64,000 nt of DNA from Hydrogenothermaceae bacterium (GCA_026418455.1 JAOABH010000004.1:558001-622000), one strand, 5' to 3'; counted from the first letter of the stretch, positions 45,848 through 55,941 are shown. Notes: generated by a model from the letters alone, not told the origin. Translations and numbers: made by a program.

Positions 45848-47873
45848 TTCCATCCTCATATACAGGTAAGTATATTATAAACTCTGTTCCTTCTCCTTCT
45901 ACACTTTTAACTTTTATATCTCCATTGTGATCTTTAACTATCCTGTAAGCAACGGACAAACCAAGTCCAGTTCCCTTTTCTTTTGTTGTGAAAAACGGCT
46001 CAAATATCCTATCTATAACATCAGGCGGTATCCCTATTCCTGTATCTTTAATAGACACCTTTGCTAATTTATTCCTTTTAAGATATGTTAATGTTATAGT
46101 CACCTTTCCTTTGGAAGGAATTGACTCAAAAGCATTTATTATTAAGTTTAGAAATAACTGGATAAGTGAGTTTTTATCACCTTTCATATAAAGATCTTTT
46201 AACTTTGAACTTATCTTAACTTCCGATTTGTTAGCTTGAAAAACAGCTAATTTTATTGACTCTTCTATAACATCTTTTAGATTAACTCTCTGTATATCGT
46301 TATAGTAAGGTTTTGCAAAGTTTAAAAGTCTATCTATGATATCTTTAGCTCTATGAGAACTCCTCTCTATTCTTTCTAAAGGTTCTATTATATCCTTAAC
46401 CATACTCTCATCACATTTTTTATTTATTCTTCTCTTTAATGAATAAGCAGACTGAGATATTATCGCCAATGGATTTTTAATCTCATGGGATAGTCCTGCA
46501 GCTAATCTTCCTATTACAGCAAGTTTTTCTGACTGTATTATCTGACGTTCCATCTCTTCCTTTTCTGTTATATCTTCTATTATAAAAACTATACTCTCAA
46601 CTCTATTTTCAGATATTACAGGATAAACTCTAATATTTAGACTAACATCTCTATTATGCACATATATTTTTGTAATCCACTCTAAAGGTTCTCTGTTATT
46701 TACTATCCGATTAATAATCTCCTCCTTCTTTTCTTCTAAAAATGGTAAAAGATTGACAAGATCAAAATTTATGACATCCTTTCTACTAACAAAATTCAAA
46801 AAAGCTTTATTTGCAATTCCAATCTTAAAATTATTTCTGGTGATAACTAATGGTATATTGATAGAATCAACAGCGGTATATATAAGATCTCTAAGCCTTA
46901 TTATCTGCACAAAGTAATCTACTTTTGCCATAGCTGTTCCTACAGATTTAGCGTAGGTCATTAGATACTCTATCTCTTCCGGCAAAATCTCATTTCTTGA
47001 ATAAACCAATAATGTTCCAAACCTATTCTCCTCTGTAAATATTGGAATTACAATACATTTACCTTCTTCAAAAATCTCTACGGTATTAATCACTTTAAAG
47101 ATATCATCAACATATCTTTTAAAGTTTGGAATATATCCTTCTTTCTTCAAAATATTAAAATTTTCAAGCTCTAAAACACAACCAATATAACCTAAATCAA
47201 TAAGTCCTTTAACCACTTTATCAGCCATTTCATCAATATCTATCTCTTTTATTGTATAACTATTTAACCTGAATATCTCTTTCAGCTTTTTATATGCTAG
47301 CTGAAGTTTTATTTCCAGTTTTTCTATTTCTTTTTTGACTTCAGCATCTATAGTTTTTGCTATCTTTAATTTAAACTCTTCTATATTCTTCTTAATTAAA
47401 TCTGTATGATAATCTATGAGATTCAAAGTTAAAAATATAGGTATAGCTGTATTTAAAATTGTGAAAACCTCTTTATCAAATAATAGGATGATAGACAGAA
47501 CTACAATAAAAGTTATAATAAACTCTTTCATTTTACTGTAAGTTTGTTCTTTAACAAGGTAAAATAAACCAAAGATACTTAAAATAGTTAAAACATCTTG
47601 AATTTGCCCTGTTTTAAAATATAGAGAAGATAAAAAAAGTGCCAAATAATAAACAGTAAAAGGTATCGTAATAGAATATTTTTTAATGTTTAGATGTGCA
47701 AACACAATACCTGCAAAGTATAAAATGAAGGGATTATAAGACACAGAGTAATGTTCTAATATATACTCTCCAAAAATAGAAATAATAGATAAGACATAAA
47801 AAATTTGATTTACATTATAAGTCTTTAACTTTAACGTAACTAAAAAATAGATAATCCATGCTGTTAAAAGCAT
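45837..47873 (-). CDS. Membrane histidine kinase with PAS domain
   Basis: A 678-residue sensor. About residues 1-165 hold six or so membrane segments with little outside the membrane; a coiled coil follows (EFKLKIAKTIDAEVKKEIEKLEIKLQ), then a GAF-like region, a PAS domain (about 330-440) and the kinase core: H-box LAAGLSHEIKNPLAI, N-box LFLNLIINAFES, G1 DTGIGIP and G2 GTGLGLSVAYRIV. It shares bases with the NtrC-type gene downstream, so the two form a two-component system. The stimulus is unknown. Confidence 0.92.
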   Translation of the reverse strand: MLLTAWIIYFLVTLKLKTYNVNQIFYVLSIISIFGEYILEHYSVSYNPFILYFAGIVFAHLNIKKYSITIPFTVYYLALFLSSLYFKTGQIQDVLTILSIFGLFYLVKEQTYSKMKEFIITFIVVLSIILLFDKEVFTILNTAIPIFLTLNLIDYHTDLIKKNIEEFKLKIAKTIDAEVKKEIEKLEIKLQLAYKKLKEIFRLNSYTIKEIDIDEMADKVVKGLIDLGYIGCVLELENFNILKKEGYIPNFKRYVDDIFKVINTVEIFEEGKCIVIPIFTEENRFGTLLVYSRNEILPEEIEYLMTYAKSVGTAMAKVDYFVQIIRLRDLIYTAVDSINIPLVITRNNFKIGIANKAFLNFVSRKDVINFDLVNLLPFLEEKKEEIINRIVNNREPLEWITKIYVHNRDVSLNIRVYPVISENRVESIVFIIEDITEKEEMERQIIQSEKLAVIGRLAAGLSHEIKNPLAIISQSAYSLKRRINKKCDESMVKDIIEPLERIERSSHRAKDIIDRLLNFAKPYYNDIQRVNLKDVIEESIKLAVFQANKSEVKISSKLKDLYMKGDKNSLIQLFLNLIINAFESIPSKGKVTITLTYLKRNKLAKVSIKDTGIGIPPDVIDRIFEPFFTTKEKGTGLGLSVAYRIVKDHNGDIKVKSVEGEGTEFIIYLPVYEDGNGE

Positions 47874-47889
47874 GGAAACTTACCTTTAA

Positions 47890-49020
47890 TTAAACATTTA
47901 CTAAACTGTTTTGTTCTTCCTCCTGTCCGCAGGGTATTCCCTCCACAAGCTCTCTTATAAGATCCTTTACATGGACAAGTCTCTTTATTCTGTAGCCGTT
48001 TGATCCAGAGAAGAAAAGACCGGTTTCAACTCTTCCAAGGTAAGCATCTCCCAATCTATCGGCTATACAGTATCCAACTTTTTTAGCTTCTTCTCCATGA
48101 TTACATGGCACAACACAGTTAGAAGTACATTTAACTTCCGGAGCAGTTCCTCTTTCTATATCTTTTATCAACTTAGTTACTATACCTCTTGCAGGATAAC
48201 CTACCGGAGATTTAAGTAGTACTATATCTTCTTTCTTTGCATTTATTATAACTTTTTTAAATTCATCAGAGGCATCACACTCGTAAGTCCCTACGAACCT
48301 TGTACCCATCTGAACACCGGCAGCTCCCTGAGATATATACCACTCAATATCTTCTTTACTCCATATTCCCCCAGCAACGATAACGGGAAAATCTCCCCAC
48401 TGGTCTCTCTCTTTCAATACTTCTGGAAGTAGATTCTCAAGTTGATATTCAGGTTTAAAACAGTCTTCATAAGGTATTCCCTGATGTCCTCCTGACAATG
48501 GACCTTCTAACACTACTGCATCTGGAAGTCTATTATATTTCTTAGTCCAATGTTTACAGATTACTCTCAATGCCCTTGCAGAGGAAACTATAGGGACTAA
48601 TGCTGCGTCACTTCCTGCTGCATATTCAGGAAGCCTTAAAGGAAGTCCTGCTCCTGATATTATTATATTAGCCCCAGCCTCTATTGAGTCCCTTACGACT
48701 CTATCATAATCGGTTATAGCACAGAGTATATTTACACCTATTACAGCTTTCTCTCCTCCGGCTATCTCTTTTGCATCTTTAATTATCCTTGTTAAAGCTT
48801 CTTTGTTATGTATATATTTACTACCGATAGGTCTTCCATCTTTAAGTTTTACATAGTTAGGATGTCTATATCCTGTTCCAACAGAGGAAACAACACCAAG
48901 ACAACCATGTTTAGACACATTACCTGCAAGATTTTCCCAAGATATACCTACTCCCATTCCTCCCTGTATTATTGGATACTCTATTTCGTATTTTCCAATT
49001 CTTAATGTTGGTAAAGCCAT
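47890..49020 (-). CDS. Nitronate monooxygenase-like flavoprotein
   Basis: A 376-residue FMN-dependent TIM-barrel protein of the 2-nitropropane dioxygenase group, which also contains FabK enoyl reductases. Motifs: YPIIQGGMGVGISWENLAG, SGAGLPLRLPEY, VLEGPLSGGHQG, VIVAGGIWSKEDIEWYISQGAAGVQMGTRF. A Cys-rich C-terminal part (CTSNCVVPCNHG) is more like the group of uncharacterised members than FabK. Activity could be nitronate oxidation or another flavin reaction. It lies between rluA and the kinase. Confidence 0.82.
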   Translation of the reverse strand: MALPTLRIGKYEIEYPIIQGGMGVGISWENLAGNVSKHGCLGVVSSVGTGYRHPNYVKLKDGRPIGSKYIHNKEALTRIIKDAKEIAGGEKAVIGVNILCAITDYDRVVRDSIEAGANIIISGAGLPLRLPEYAAGSDAALVPIVSSARALRVICKHWTKKYNRLPDAVVLEGPLSGGHQGIPYEDCFKPEYQLENLLPEVLKERDQWGDFPVIVAGGIWSKEDIEWYISQGAAGVQMGTRFVGTYECDASDEFKKVIINAKKEDIVLLKSPVGYPARGIVTKLIKDIERGTAPEVKCTSNCVVPCNHGEEAKKVGYCIADRLGDAYLGRVETGLFFSGSNGYRIKRLVHVKDLIRELVEGIPCGQEEEQNSLVNV

Positions 49021-49058
49021 CTTAAAACTCCTAAAATTAAAATTCTGTAATTATTATA

Positions 49059-49874
49059 CTACTTTAGATAGTGTAAGACATTTTTAAAGTCAGCAGGTAT
49101 ATCGGCTTTTATCATAATTTTGTTTTTTGTAAATGGATGAACAAACTCAAGTTTGTATGCGTGAAGCATATGTCTCTTTATATTCTTCAAAAATCCTATC
49201 TCTATCTTTTTAGGACCATAAATTTTATCTCCAACAACAGGATGTCTTATACTGGCAAGATGTCTTCTTATCTGATGTTTTCTCCCTGTATATATGTATA
49301 CTTCAAAATATGAAAATCCATTGGCTTTTTTTACAAGTTTTACAGTTGATACAGCTTCCTTTCCATCTAATTCTGTGTTTATAGTTTTTATCTGAAAATC
49401 TGCCTCATTATGAGATATGGCAAGGTAAGTTTTTCTTACAGATTTATCTTCCCACAGCTTTTTAAACTCTTGAAATACATCATAATTCTTTGCAAAAAGG
49501 ATAACTCCGGAAGTCTCCATATCAAGTCTATGGATAGCCTTTATCTTACTATCTTTATACTTTTTCCTTAATTTAAACTCTAAAGAGTTCTCTTCTCTAT
49601 CTGATATGACAAAGGGCGGTTTATTTACCGCAATAATATACTCATCTTCATATACAACTTCTAAATTTTTTGTTTCAGAATAGTTACTATCAATAGATAT
49701 AATCTCTACCACATCTCCAGATTTCAATTGATGACTTGCAATCCATATCCTCTTACTATTAACAAAGACATTCTTAGAATCTATGATCTCCTTTGCTCTG
49801 TTTTTTGATATCTTTAAATTTTCTGCGACAAATTCCTTAAGAGTTTTTGGTGTCTTTACAAGTAATTTTTTCAT
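49059..49874 (-). CDS. RluA-family pseudouridine synthase
   Basis: A 271-residue RNA pseudouridine synthase. An S4 RNA-binding domain occupies residues 10-65 (LKISKNRAKEIIDSKNVFVNSKRI), followed by the catalytic domain with the Asp in HRLDMETSGVILFAK (about residue 117), and GRKHQIRRHLASI. The RluC/RluD-type substrate is not decided. Its start overlaps the DUF4416 gene by 38 bases. Confidence 0.92.
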   Translation of the reverse strand: MKKLLVKTPKTLKEFVAENLKISKNRAKEIIDSKNVFVNSKRIWIASHQLKSGDVVEIISIDSNYSETKNLEVVYEDEYIIAVNKPPFVISDREENSLEFKLRKKYKDSKIKAIHRLDMETSGVILFAKNYDVFQEFKKLWEDKSVRKTYLAISHNEADFQIKTINTELDGKEAVSTVKLVKKANGFSYFEVYIYTGRKHQIRRHLASIRHPVVGDKIYGPKKIEIGFLKNIKRHMLHAYKLEFVHPFTKNKIMIKADIPADFKNVLHYLK

Positions 49875-50346
49875 AATCTCTAACCTTCTTTAAATAAATT
49901 TTCCTTACTTCGTTAAAAAACGGAATTTTTTCCTTATAATCAAGATATGTCCATACAAAAGGATGGAAAGTTTTATGGTGGTAAAACAGCTCCATCTCTC
50001 CGTATATACCATCAGAAATATAGATTCTGCTACCTCTGTCTTTTGAGCTTAAAGCCACTACTTGATACTCATCTAAATATACAGGATCAATATTTACAGT
50101 TCTACCATCTAATCTAAACTTATCTTCCAATGCCATACTCAATTTCTTTATACTGACTGCATCCTGTTTGTGTATAATACAATCTAATACAACAAACTTT
50201 TTTATCAAACCCTCTCCCATCTCTTTTTGATAGTAAGTAGAGTATGGCAAGGTAAAACTTTCTGTTGAATGGATTATTCTTCCATACTTTTCTTGTAATA
50301 CACTTTCAACGGAAATTAACCTATCTTCAAATCTTTCATTCCACAT
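49837..50346 (-). CDS. DUF4416 family protein
   Basis: A 169-residue soluble protein. NIDPVYLDEYQVVALSSKDRGSRIYISDGIYGEMELFY and TFHPFVWTYLDYK are typical of DUF4416, a family of unknown function in thermophiles and deltaproteobacteria. It lies in the middle of the long minus-strand operon and overlaps rluA. Confidence 0.82.
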   Translation of the reverse strand: MWNERFEDRLISVESVLQEKYGRIIHSTESFTLPYSTYYQKEMGEGLIKKFVVLDCIIHKQDAVSIKKLSMALEDKFRLDGRTVNIDPVYLDEYQVVALSSKDRGSRIYISDGIYGEMELFYHHKTFHPFVWTYLDYKEKIPFFNEVRKIYLKKVRDYEKITCKDTKNS

Positions 50347-50374
50347 TAAACCAAAGATTAATATAGCCTTATCT

Positions 50375-51289
50375 TTAATGCTTCTTCTCTCCCCTTGCCA
50401 TTCTTATAGCATGTTTTAAGAGTGGTGCTATCATCCGGATGTTGTCTTTTACTCCTCCCGTGCTTCCCGGAAGATTTATTATCAATGTACTTTCTCCAGC
50501 TACTCCGCATACAGCTCTTGATAGGAGAGATTTTGGTGTAAATTTTATTCCTACTATCCTCATAGCTTCTTCAAAACCTACCATTTCTTTATCTATTACC
50601 TGTAATGTAGCCTCTGGTGTTACATCTCTTTTAGAGAATCCTGTCCCTCCGGTTGTAAATACAATATCTACTTTATCAACAAGATTTTTTAGTTTAGATA
50701 CGATTGTATCTAAATCGTCCGGTAAAACTTCATAATGAACAACTTTACCATTAAACTCATTTTCTATTATATCTATTGCTGCCTTTCCGCTTTTATCTTC
50801 TGATTCACCTTTATAACAGCTGTCACTTAAAGTTATGACAGCACAGTTCAAGCCTGAGAGATCTTCTTCGTAGTCAGACTTTCCTCCGGATTTTGATATA
50901 AGCCTTATTCCCGAGATAAACATATTTTTATCAAAAGCTTTACACATATCATAAACATTTAAAAGTGCAGCAGACACAGCCGACAGTGCTTCCATCTCAA
51001 CCCCTGTTCTACCTATACACCTAACGAAAGACCTAACATACACTCCATCTTCATCAAGTCTTGTTTCAACATAAGCCTGGTCTATAAGTATAGGATGACA
51101 GAAAGGTAGTATCTCCGGTGTCTTTTTAGCCCCAAGCATACCTGCCATCTGAGATGCTACTAATACATCACCTTTTGGTATCTCTCTATTTTTAATCATC
51201 TCAACAGTCTCTTTTGAGAGATATATCTTTCCTTCCGCTTGCGCTGTTCTTATAGTTTCAAATTTCATAGAGACATCAACCATCTTCAT
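50375..51289 (-). CDS. MoaC-MogA/MoaB fusion, molybdenum cofactor synthesis
   Basis: A 304-residue bifunctional protein. Residues about 1-145 are MoaC (cPMP synthase): MVDVSMKFETIRTAQAEGKI, AGMLGAKKTPEILPFCHPI, GVEMEALSAVSAALLNVYDM, DKNMFISGIRL. Residues about 155-304 are MogA/MoaB (molybdopterin adenylyltransferase): AVITLSDSCYKGESEDKSG, TTGGTGFSKRDVTPEA, INLPGSTGGVKDN. It joins two steps that are not consecutive. The start follows the hpt stop directly. Confidence 0.94.
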   Translation of the reverse strand: MKMVDVSMKFETIRTAQAEGKIYLSKETVEMIKNREIPKGDVLVASQMAGMLGAKKTPEILPFCHPILIDQAYVETRLDEDGVYVRSFVRCIGRTGVEMEALSAVSAALLNVYDMCKAFDKNMFISGIRLISKSGGKSDYEEDLSGLNCAVITLSDSCYKGESEDKSGKAAIDIIENEFNGKVVHYEVLPDDLDTIVSKLKNLVDKVDIVFTTGGTGFSKRDVTPEATLQVIDKEMVGFEEAMRIVGIKFTPKSLLSRAVCGVAGESTLIINLPGSTGGVKDNIRMIAPLLKHAIRMARGEKKH

Positions 51290-51290
51290 C

Positions 51291-51818
51291 TTACTTCACC
51301 CCATAAATTTCTTTTAAATTTCTTCCTTCCTCAGCCCAGTCTAAACCATAACCTACAACAAATATATCCGGAATAACAAATCCAACAAAATCAGCATCAT
51401 AATCAACTTCCCTTCTCTCCTTCTTATCAAGAAGGACTACTGTTTTTAATTTTTTAGGATGCCTTAAAGACAATGCCTCAACCAAAGCTTTTAACGTTCT
51501 TCCAGTATCTATGATGTCATCTACTATTAACACACTTTTATCTTTAATATCAACAGACATATCTTTTATAAAGATAACCTCTCCAAAACTTTCCATTCCG
51601 GTCCCGTATGAAGATACCTGCATAAAATCTATATATACTTTATTTTTAAGTTCCCTTACCAAATCTGCATAAAAGATAAAGGACCCTTTGAGTATTCCTA
51701 CTGCGTATATATCTTCTCCTTCAAAAGCTGTATCTATCTCCTTTGCAAGCTCTCTTATTCTACTTTTTATCTGACTTTCAGAAATGATAAGTTCTAAATC
51801 TCTACCCTTTATCTGCAT
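51291..51818 (-). CDS. hpt: Hypoxanthine phosphoribosyltransferase
   Basis: Salvages hypoxanthine (and guanine) to nucleotides. The PRPP loop is VLIVDDIIDTGRTLKAL, with GILKGSFIFYADLVREL and FVVGYGLDWAEEGRNL. Length 175 is typical. Downstream it is tightly joined to moaC-mogA, and rimI is upstream. Salvage suits the purC and purB genes in the window. Confidence 0.94.
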   Translation of the reverse strand: MQIKGRDLELIISESQIKSRIRELAKEIDTAFEGEDIYAVGILKGSFIFYADLVRELKNKVYIDFMQVSSYGTGMESFGEVIFIKDMSVDIKDKSVLIVDDIIDTGRTLKALVEALSLRHPKKLKTVVLLDKKERREVDYDADFVGFVIPDIFVVGYGLDWAEEGRNLKEIYGVK

Positions 51819-51860
51819 AACAACCCTCTTTTTCTAAATTAAACCATATTTTACAATCTA

Positions 51861-52295
51861 TTATAACTGTTTTTTCATCAGTATTGCATCTTCTAAATTT
51901 CTGTAGTATTTTTCTCTTATATAAAGTTCTTCAAACCCATATTTTTTATAAAAATTTATAGCTCTTTTATTGTTTACCGATACATCAAGATATATCTCTT
52001 TCACATTTTCTTCTTTCATCTTTTCTAAGATGAACTCCATAATAACTTTTCCAATACCTTTACCATGAAAATTTTTATCCACAGCTATCATAAATATCTC
52101 ACCTAAATCAGATAATATCGAAAACTCAAAAAATCCGATAACTTTGCCATTTTCCAAGACAACGTACTTTTCAGATAAACCGGTATTTATATAATCTTCT
52201 GTATAATGAAAATCAAAAACAGAGTTAAGTAAATCTAAAACTTGATTTAAATATTTATCTTCGTAAGAGATGATGTTAAAATTCAAAATCTGCAA
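51861..52295 (-). CDS. GNAT acetyltransferase, RimI-like
   Basis: A 144-residue acetyltransferase. The acetyl-CoA motif is AVDKNFHGKGIGKVIMEFIL, and NNKRAINFYKKYGFEELYIREKYY matches RimI and other N-alpha-acetyltransferases. The substrate is unproven. The start appears to be TTG 52295 within the end of the pentahaem cytochrome, with no clear ribosome site; TTG 52286 is another option. Confidence 0.85.
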   Translation of the reverse strand: MQILNFNIISYEDKYLNQVLDLLNSVFDFHYTEDYINTGLSEKYVVLENGKVIGFFEFSILSDLGEIFMIAVDKNFHGKGIGKVIMEFILEKMKEENVKEIYLDVSVNNKRAINFYKKYGFEELYIREKYYRNLEDAILMKKQL

Positions 52296-53184
52296 TCTTT
52301 TTAGGTTTCTCTTCCCAGCTTAACTTTCTACTTAAAGTAACTTTAACTTTATCGTATGAGAAATTCACAGGAAAAACAACTTCTTTTGTCTGTTTATATA
52401 TCAAAGGTTCCTTTTTAGTCAAGGTTTGAGAATCACTGTAAATAACATTTCCATCCTTAATATACTCAACATCTATATAGTATTTAGGATTTCCGTGGTC
52501 TGCTGTTGGAACGTTATGGGGTGTTTTTAAACTTGTTATGTACAAGGTTAAATTTTCCTTATTTTTAACAGCTTCAACCCGGAAAAAGTCAGGTTTTGGA
52601 GTTGGGACTATAAAGCCGTGATGGTGAATCTCTTTTGATGCATGGAATAAGTCAAAAGGAAATTTCTGTATAAGCTTGCCTTCTTTGGGCTGCATATGAC
52701 AGTTTTGACAGTTTTTATCAGTTTTAACTATCTGCCATTGTTTAAATGTTTCCTGATGGCATCCGGAACAGATTTCAGTTTTTGTATACTGATCATCTTT
52801 TGTAGATGGATGGGGAGGAGAGAAGACATCATAGGGACCATGCATTGATTTTGTAGAATCTCTAAAATGACAGGAAGCACAGTTTACTCCGTCTGCAAGG
52901 TTGATATCTCTAACTTTCGGTTTATCTCCTACGGTTATCTCATAAGGAGCATGACATGACAAACATTTTTCTTTTGTGTAATTTTCACTTGCTCTTTTAA
53001 ACTCCTCCGATATCCAAGCTTTTGAGTGTCTGGACTCTTTCCACTGTTTATATATCTCTTGATGGCAATCACCACATCTACTTGCTACAGGTCTTTGAAG
53101 TAGATCATCTTCCTGGAATACTTTTGTAATTTTATCACAGGAAGACAGAATAACAGCCAAAAGTAAAAGAATCAAAGGTCGCAT
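52276..53184 (-). CDS. Pentahaem c-type cytochrome lipoprotein
   Basis: A 302-residue secreted cytochrome. The lipobox LSSC gives a lipid-anchored Cys16, and five CxxCH motifs are at 37-41, 74-78, 102-106, 139-143 and 159-163. The layout of the first part ([27 protein letters not shown]) is common in c554-type and related multihaem proteins. The C-terminal 130 residues are beta-rich without haem motifs and with a HHHGFIV segment (part of haem coordination perhaps). It overlaps ribBA by 13 bases and rimI by 20. The redox partner is unknown. Confidence 0.88.
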   Translation of the reverse strand: MRPLILLLLAVILSSCDKITKVFQEDDLLQRPVASRCGDCHQEIYKQWKESRHSKAWISEEFKRASENYTKEKCLSCHAPYEITVGDKPKVRDINLADGVNCASCHFRDSTKSMHGPYDVFSPPHPSTKDDQYTKTEICSGCHQETFKQWQIVKTDKNCQNCHMQPKEGKLIQKFPFDLFHASKEIHHHGFIVPTPKPDFFRVEAVKNKENLTLYITSLKTPHNVPTADHGNPKYYIDVEYIKDGNVIYSDSQTLTKKEPLIYKQTKEVVFPVNFSYDKVKVTLSRKLSWEEKPKKIADFEF

Positions 53185-54404
53185 TTTTCTCCCTCAAAAT
53201 CTTCTATAATGTGACCTAATTTATTTTTCTTTGCAAGTAGATACTTCTCATTATGGGGATTTGTTCCTGTAAAAATAGGTACCCTTTCAACTATCTCAAG
53301 ACCAAAGCCTTCCAAAGCAACTATCTTTCTTGGATTATTCGTCATAAGTTTCATTTTTCTTACGCCAATATCAAGGAGTATTTGTGCTCCGGTTCCAAAA
53401 TCTCTCAAATCTGATCGAAATCCAAGTTTATGATTTGCCTCAACTGTATCATAACCCTTATCTTGCAGATTGTAAGCTTTTATTTTATTAATAATACCTA
53501 TTCCTCTCCCTTCATGACCTCTCATATAGACTAAAACTCCTTTGCCTTCCTGTGCTATCATCTGTAAAGCTTTATGTAACTGATTTTGACAATCACATCT
53601 TAAAGATCCAAATATATCTCCTGTTAAACATTCAGAATGGACTCTAACCAAAGTTGGCTCTTCTGGATTTATATCTCCCATAACAAGTGCAACATGCTCT
53701 GTCCCGTCTAAGGTATTAACATAACCATATATTTTAAATACACCATACTTTGTTGGCAAGAAAGCTTCTGCTTCCCTTCTTACATATTTCTCTTTTCTTA
53801 ATCTATACTGAACTAAATCTGCTATAGTTATTATTTTTAGATTATGTTTTGCTGCAAACTCCATCAAATCATCAAGCCTTGCCATTGTCCCATCTTCTTT
53901 CATAATCTCACAAATAACCCCAGCTGGAAATAGACCTGCAAGTCTTGCAAGATCAACAGATGCTTCTGTATGACCTGTTCTCTCTAAAACTCCACCTTTC
54001 TTTGCCATCAAAGGGAATACATGCCCCGGTTTTACAAAATCAGAAGGTTGAGCTTCTGGAGATACTGCTAACTTAATAGTTAAAGCTCTATCAAAAGCAG
54101 ATATCCCGGTGGTACTTCCATACTTTGGATGTGCATCTATAGATATACAGAAAGCCGTTCCCTTTGGATCAGTGTTATTTATAGTCATAAGTGGAATATC
54201 AAGTTCTTTTAATCTCTCTGGGAGCATAGATAGACAGATAAGACCTCTCCCTTCCTTTGCCATAAAGTTTATGGCTTCTGGGGTCACTTTTTCAGCAGCC
54301 ATAACGAGATCACCCTCATTCTCCCTATCTGGATCATCTACCACTATTATCATCTTACCTTCTTGTATATCTTTTATTGCTTCTTCTATTGTGTTAAATT
54401 TCAT
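53172..54404 (-). CDS. ribBA: Riboflavin synthesis RibBA fusion
   Basis: Bifunctional protein making dihydroxybutanone phosphate (N-terminal RibB, residues 1 to about 205: [47 protein letters not shown]) and opening GTP (C-terminal RibA, GTP cyclohydrolase [21 protein letters not shown] zinc site, [12 protein letters not shown]). Both halves keep their motifs. No FMN riboswitch is visible in the short gap upstream. Confidence 0.95.
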   Translation of the reverse strand: MKFNTIEEAIKDIQEGKMIIVVDDPDRENEGDLVMAAEKVTPEAINFMAKEGRGLICLSMLPERLKELDIPLMTINNTDPKGTAFCISIDAHPKYGSTTGISAFDRALTIKLAVSPEAQPSDFVKPGHVFPLMAKKGGVLERTGHTEASVDLARLAGLFPAGVICEIMKEDGTMARLDDLMEFAAKHNLKIITIADLVQYRLRKEKYVRREAEAFLPTKYGVFKIYGYVNTLDGTEHVALVMGDINPEEPTLVRVHSECLTGDIFGSLRCDCQNQLHKALQMIAQEGKGVLVYMRGHEGRGIGIINKIKAYNLQDKGYDTVEANHKLGFRSDLRDFGTGAQILLDIGVRKMKLMTNNPRKIVALEGFGLEIVERVPIFTGTNPHNEKYLLAKKNKLGHIIEDFEGEKCDL

Positions 54405-54406
54405 CG

Positions 54407-54754
54407 CTAACCCCTATTTAAAATTTTGTCTTTTAACATTTTAATATAGTTCAAAAATTTATCAACAATGGACTCTTCCTTTGGTTTTTCTTCTTTTTTT
54501 AGTCCTAAAATTTTATTTACTTCCTCTTCTGCTTTCTTTTCATAAATATCTTCTGATTTATCCGGCTCATTTTTTATCTTTTTGTCTTCTTTCTTTATTT
54601 CTGAGGTAGATTGTTTCTCAACTTCCTCCTTTTTAACAGGTTCATTTAAAATCCACTGTTGAAACTTTTCAACTGCGTGTGGTAAAAAATTTATATACAG
54701 ATATATTAAGAAACCTATAAACAAAATAGCCAAGGCTACACGAAAGATTGACAT
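54407..54754 (-). CDS. Membrane-anchored charged protein, unknown
   Basis: A 115-residue protein: one N-terminal membrane segment (about residues 5-25), then a long stretch rich in Lys and Glu ([20 protein letters not shown]) that is likely disordered, and a final helix. No family recognised. It lies 2 bases before ribBA and starts the long minus-strand operon. Confidence 0.65.
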   Translation of the reverse strand: MSIFRVALAILFIGFLIYLYINFLPHAVEKFQQWILNEPVKKEEVEKQSTSEIKKEDKKIKNEPDKSEDIYEKKAEEEVNKILGLKKEEKPKEESIVDKFLNYIKMLKDKILNRG

Positions 54755-54836
54755 AAAACTCCCAATAAAATTTTAAATAGTTAATATAATTTTCGGAAGA
54801 TTTTTTAAAATGACAATTTTTTTGAAAATTTAAAGA

Positions 54837-54855
54837 CAGGGGTTTTACACCCCTG
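54837..54855 (-). terminator. Terminator after bpsA
   Basis: CAGGGGT and ACCCCTG form a perfect 7-base-pair stem with a 5-base loop, 6 bases after the bpsA stop (minus strand). It is followed by TCTTTAAATTTTC. This fits a factor-independent terminator and separates bpsA from the next operon. Confidence 0.7.
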
Positions 54856-54861
54856 AAAGAT

Positions 54862-55941
54862 CTATGTTGTTGAACCTTCTTCGTCTAAATAAAGTTCTCT
54901 AAACACTTCATCTGTTATCTGGACATTTTCACCTTTAAAACCAGGAAGTGCCTCCATTCTTACCCAAGCAGATCTATACCATATATCTGTTGGAACTTTA
55001 CTTACAGGTGCAACTTCCTGAGCTTTTGTTTCTGCATGGTAATCCCAGTTCATATAGGCGTTAAAGTCCTGAACTATGTCTGTAATAACCATTCCGTAAT
55101 CATTTATAAGAGCTTTTTGAAATTGATGCCATCTTGTTATAGATGAATCTCTAAGAGTTAAGCCAAAATATCCCACACTACCCTCAGATTTTAATGAAGC
55201 AATTCCCCTTGCTATGAAAGCTTTAAAAGCCTTTAAAGTTTCTGGAGGGTCAGTTATGAACACATCAAAAGATTTTATCCACTCTTCAGGGAAAGGATTC
55301 CTTAAATCCCATCTTATTGCTTCAGCGTTATCTATTCCGAGTTCTTTAAATATTCTGTTATCAAAATCTATAGACCTTTCATCAATATCAAGGACTAAAA
55401 CTCTCCTTGGAAGTCTTGTAAGTGCCACAGCAAGACCAGTAAGGTCATCTTCTGCACCCATAACAAGAATATCTCTATCTCTTAGATCTTCCCTTGAATC
55501 TAAGAAAAGAACCCTCGAAACTGTTGTTTCCGGTGTCACACTACCTTGGTCGTAATCCTGTATAGCTTTTGGTCTATCTTTTGTAACCTGTAAGAATGTG
55601 TGATACCAATCAAGGTTTGCATAGAAAGGAATACCTCTCCCTTCACAGGCTTTACAGCTGTAATCTACATATGGAGGAATTTTCAAATCTTTAACTATGT
55701 TAAATCCTTTTTCTGTTAGTAAGATTTCATCATTTTCTATCTTTGCAATACCTTCAGCTACGAGTTCCCTAACTATCTGAGACGTTGCAGGAACAGGTTG
55801 ATCTGCATAATCAACTACTTTCCAAAAGTCAGATGTAACCAAAAGTCCAGACAAAACTCTCTCTACACTTCTTCCGTAGAGCTTTATACCTGTCTTTTCT
55901 GCTGCTCTTGAAGCAATCAGATTTAAAATCTCTCTTGCCAA
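54862..55941 (-). CDS. bpsA: Branched-chain polyamine synthase BpsA
   Basis: Adds aminopropyl groups to spermidine to make N4-bis(aminopropyl)spermidine, a quaternary branched polyamine that protects nucleic acids in thermophiles. The N-terminal part is a winged-helix-like domain with CKACEGRG; the catalytic half has the GAEDD motif (162-166) and DPPET (231-235), both diagnostic of the DUF43/BpsA family. Length 359 matches. It follows speE after 20 bases. Confidence 0.93.
   Translation of the reverse strand: MAREILNLIASRAAEKTGIKLYGRSVERVLSGLLVTSDFWKVVDYADQPVPATSQIVRELVAEGIAKIENDEILLTEKGFNIVKDLKIPPYVDYSCKACEGRGIPFYANLDWYHTFLQVTKDRPKAIQDYDQGSVTPETTVSRVLFLDSREDLRDRDILVMGAEDDLTGLAVALTRLPRRVLVLDIDERSIDFDNRIFKELGIDNAEAIRWDLRNPFPEEWIKSFDVFITDPPETLKAFKAFIARGIASLKSEGSVGYFGLTLRDSSITRWHQFQKALINDYGMVITDIVQDFNAYMNWDYHAETKAQEVAPVSKVPTDIWYRSAWVRMEALPGFKGENVQITDEVFRELYLDEEGSTT

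Noticed and set aside
54405-54861. FMN riboswitch before ribBA
   Set aside because: ribBA follows another gene by 2 bases, and the upstream gap at 54755-54861 contains only a terminator hairpin and AT-rich sequence.
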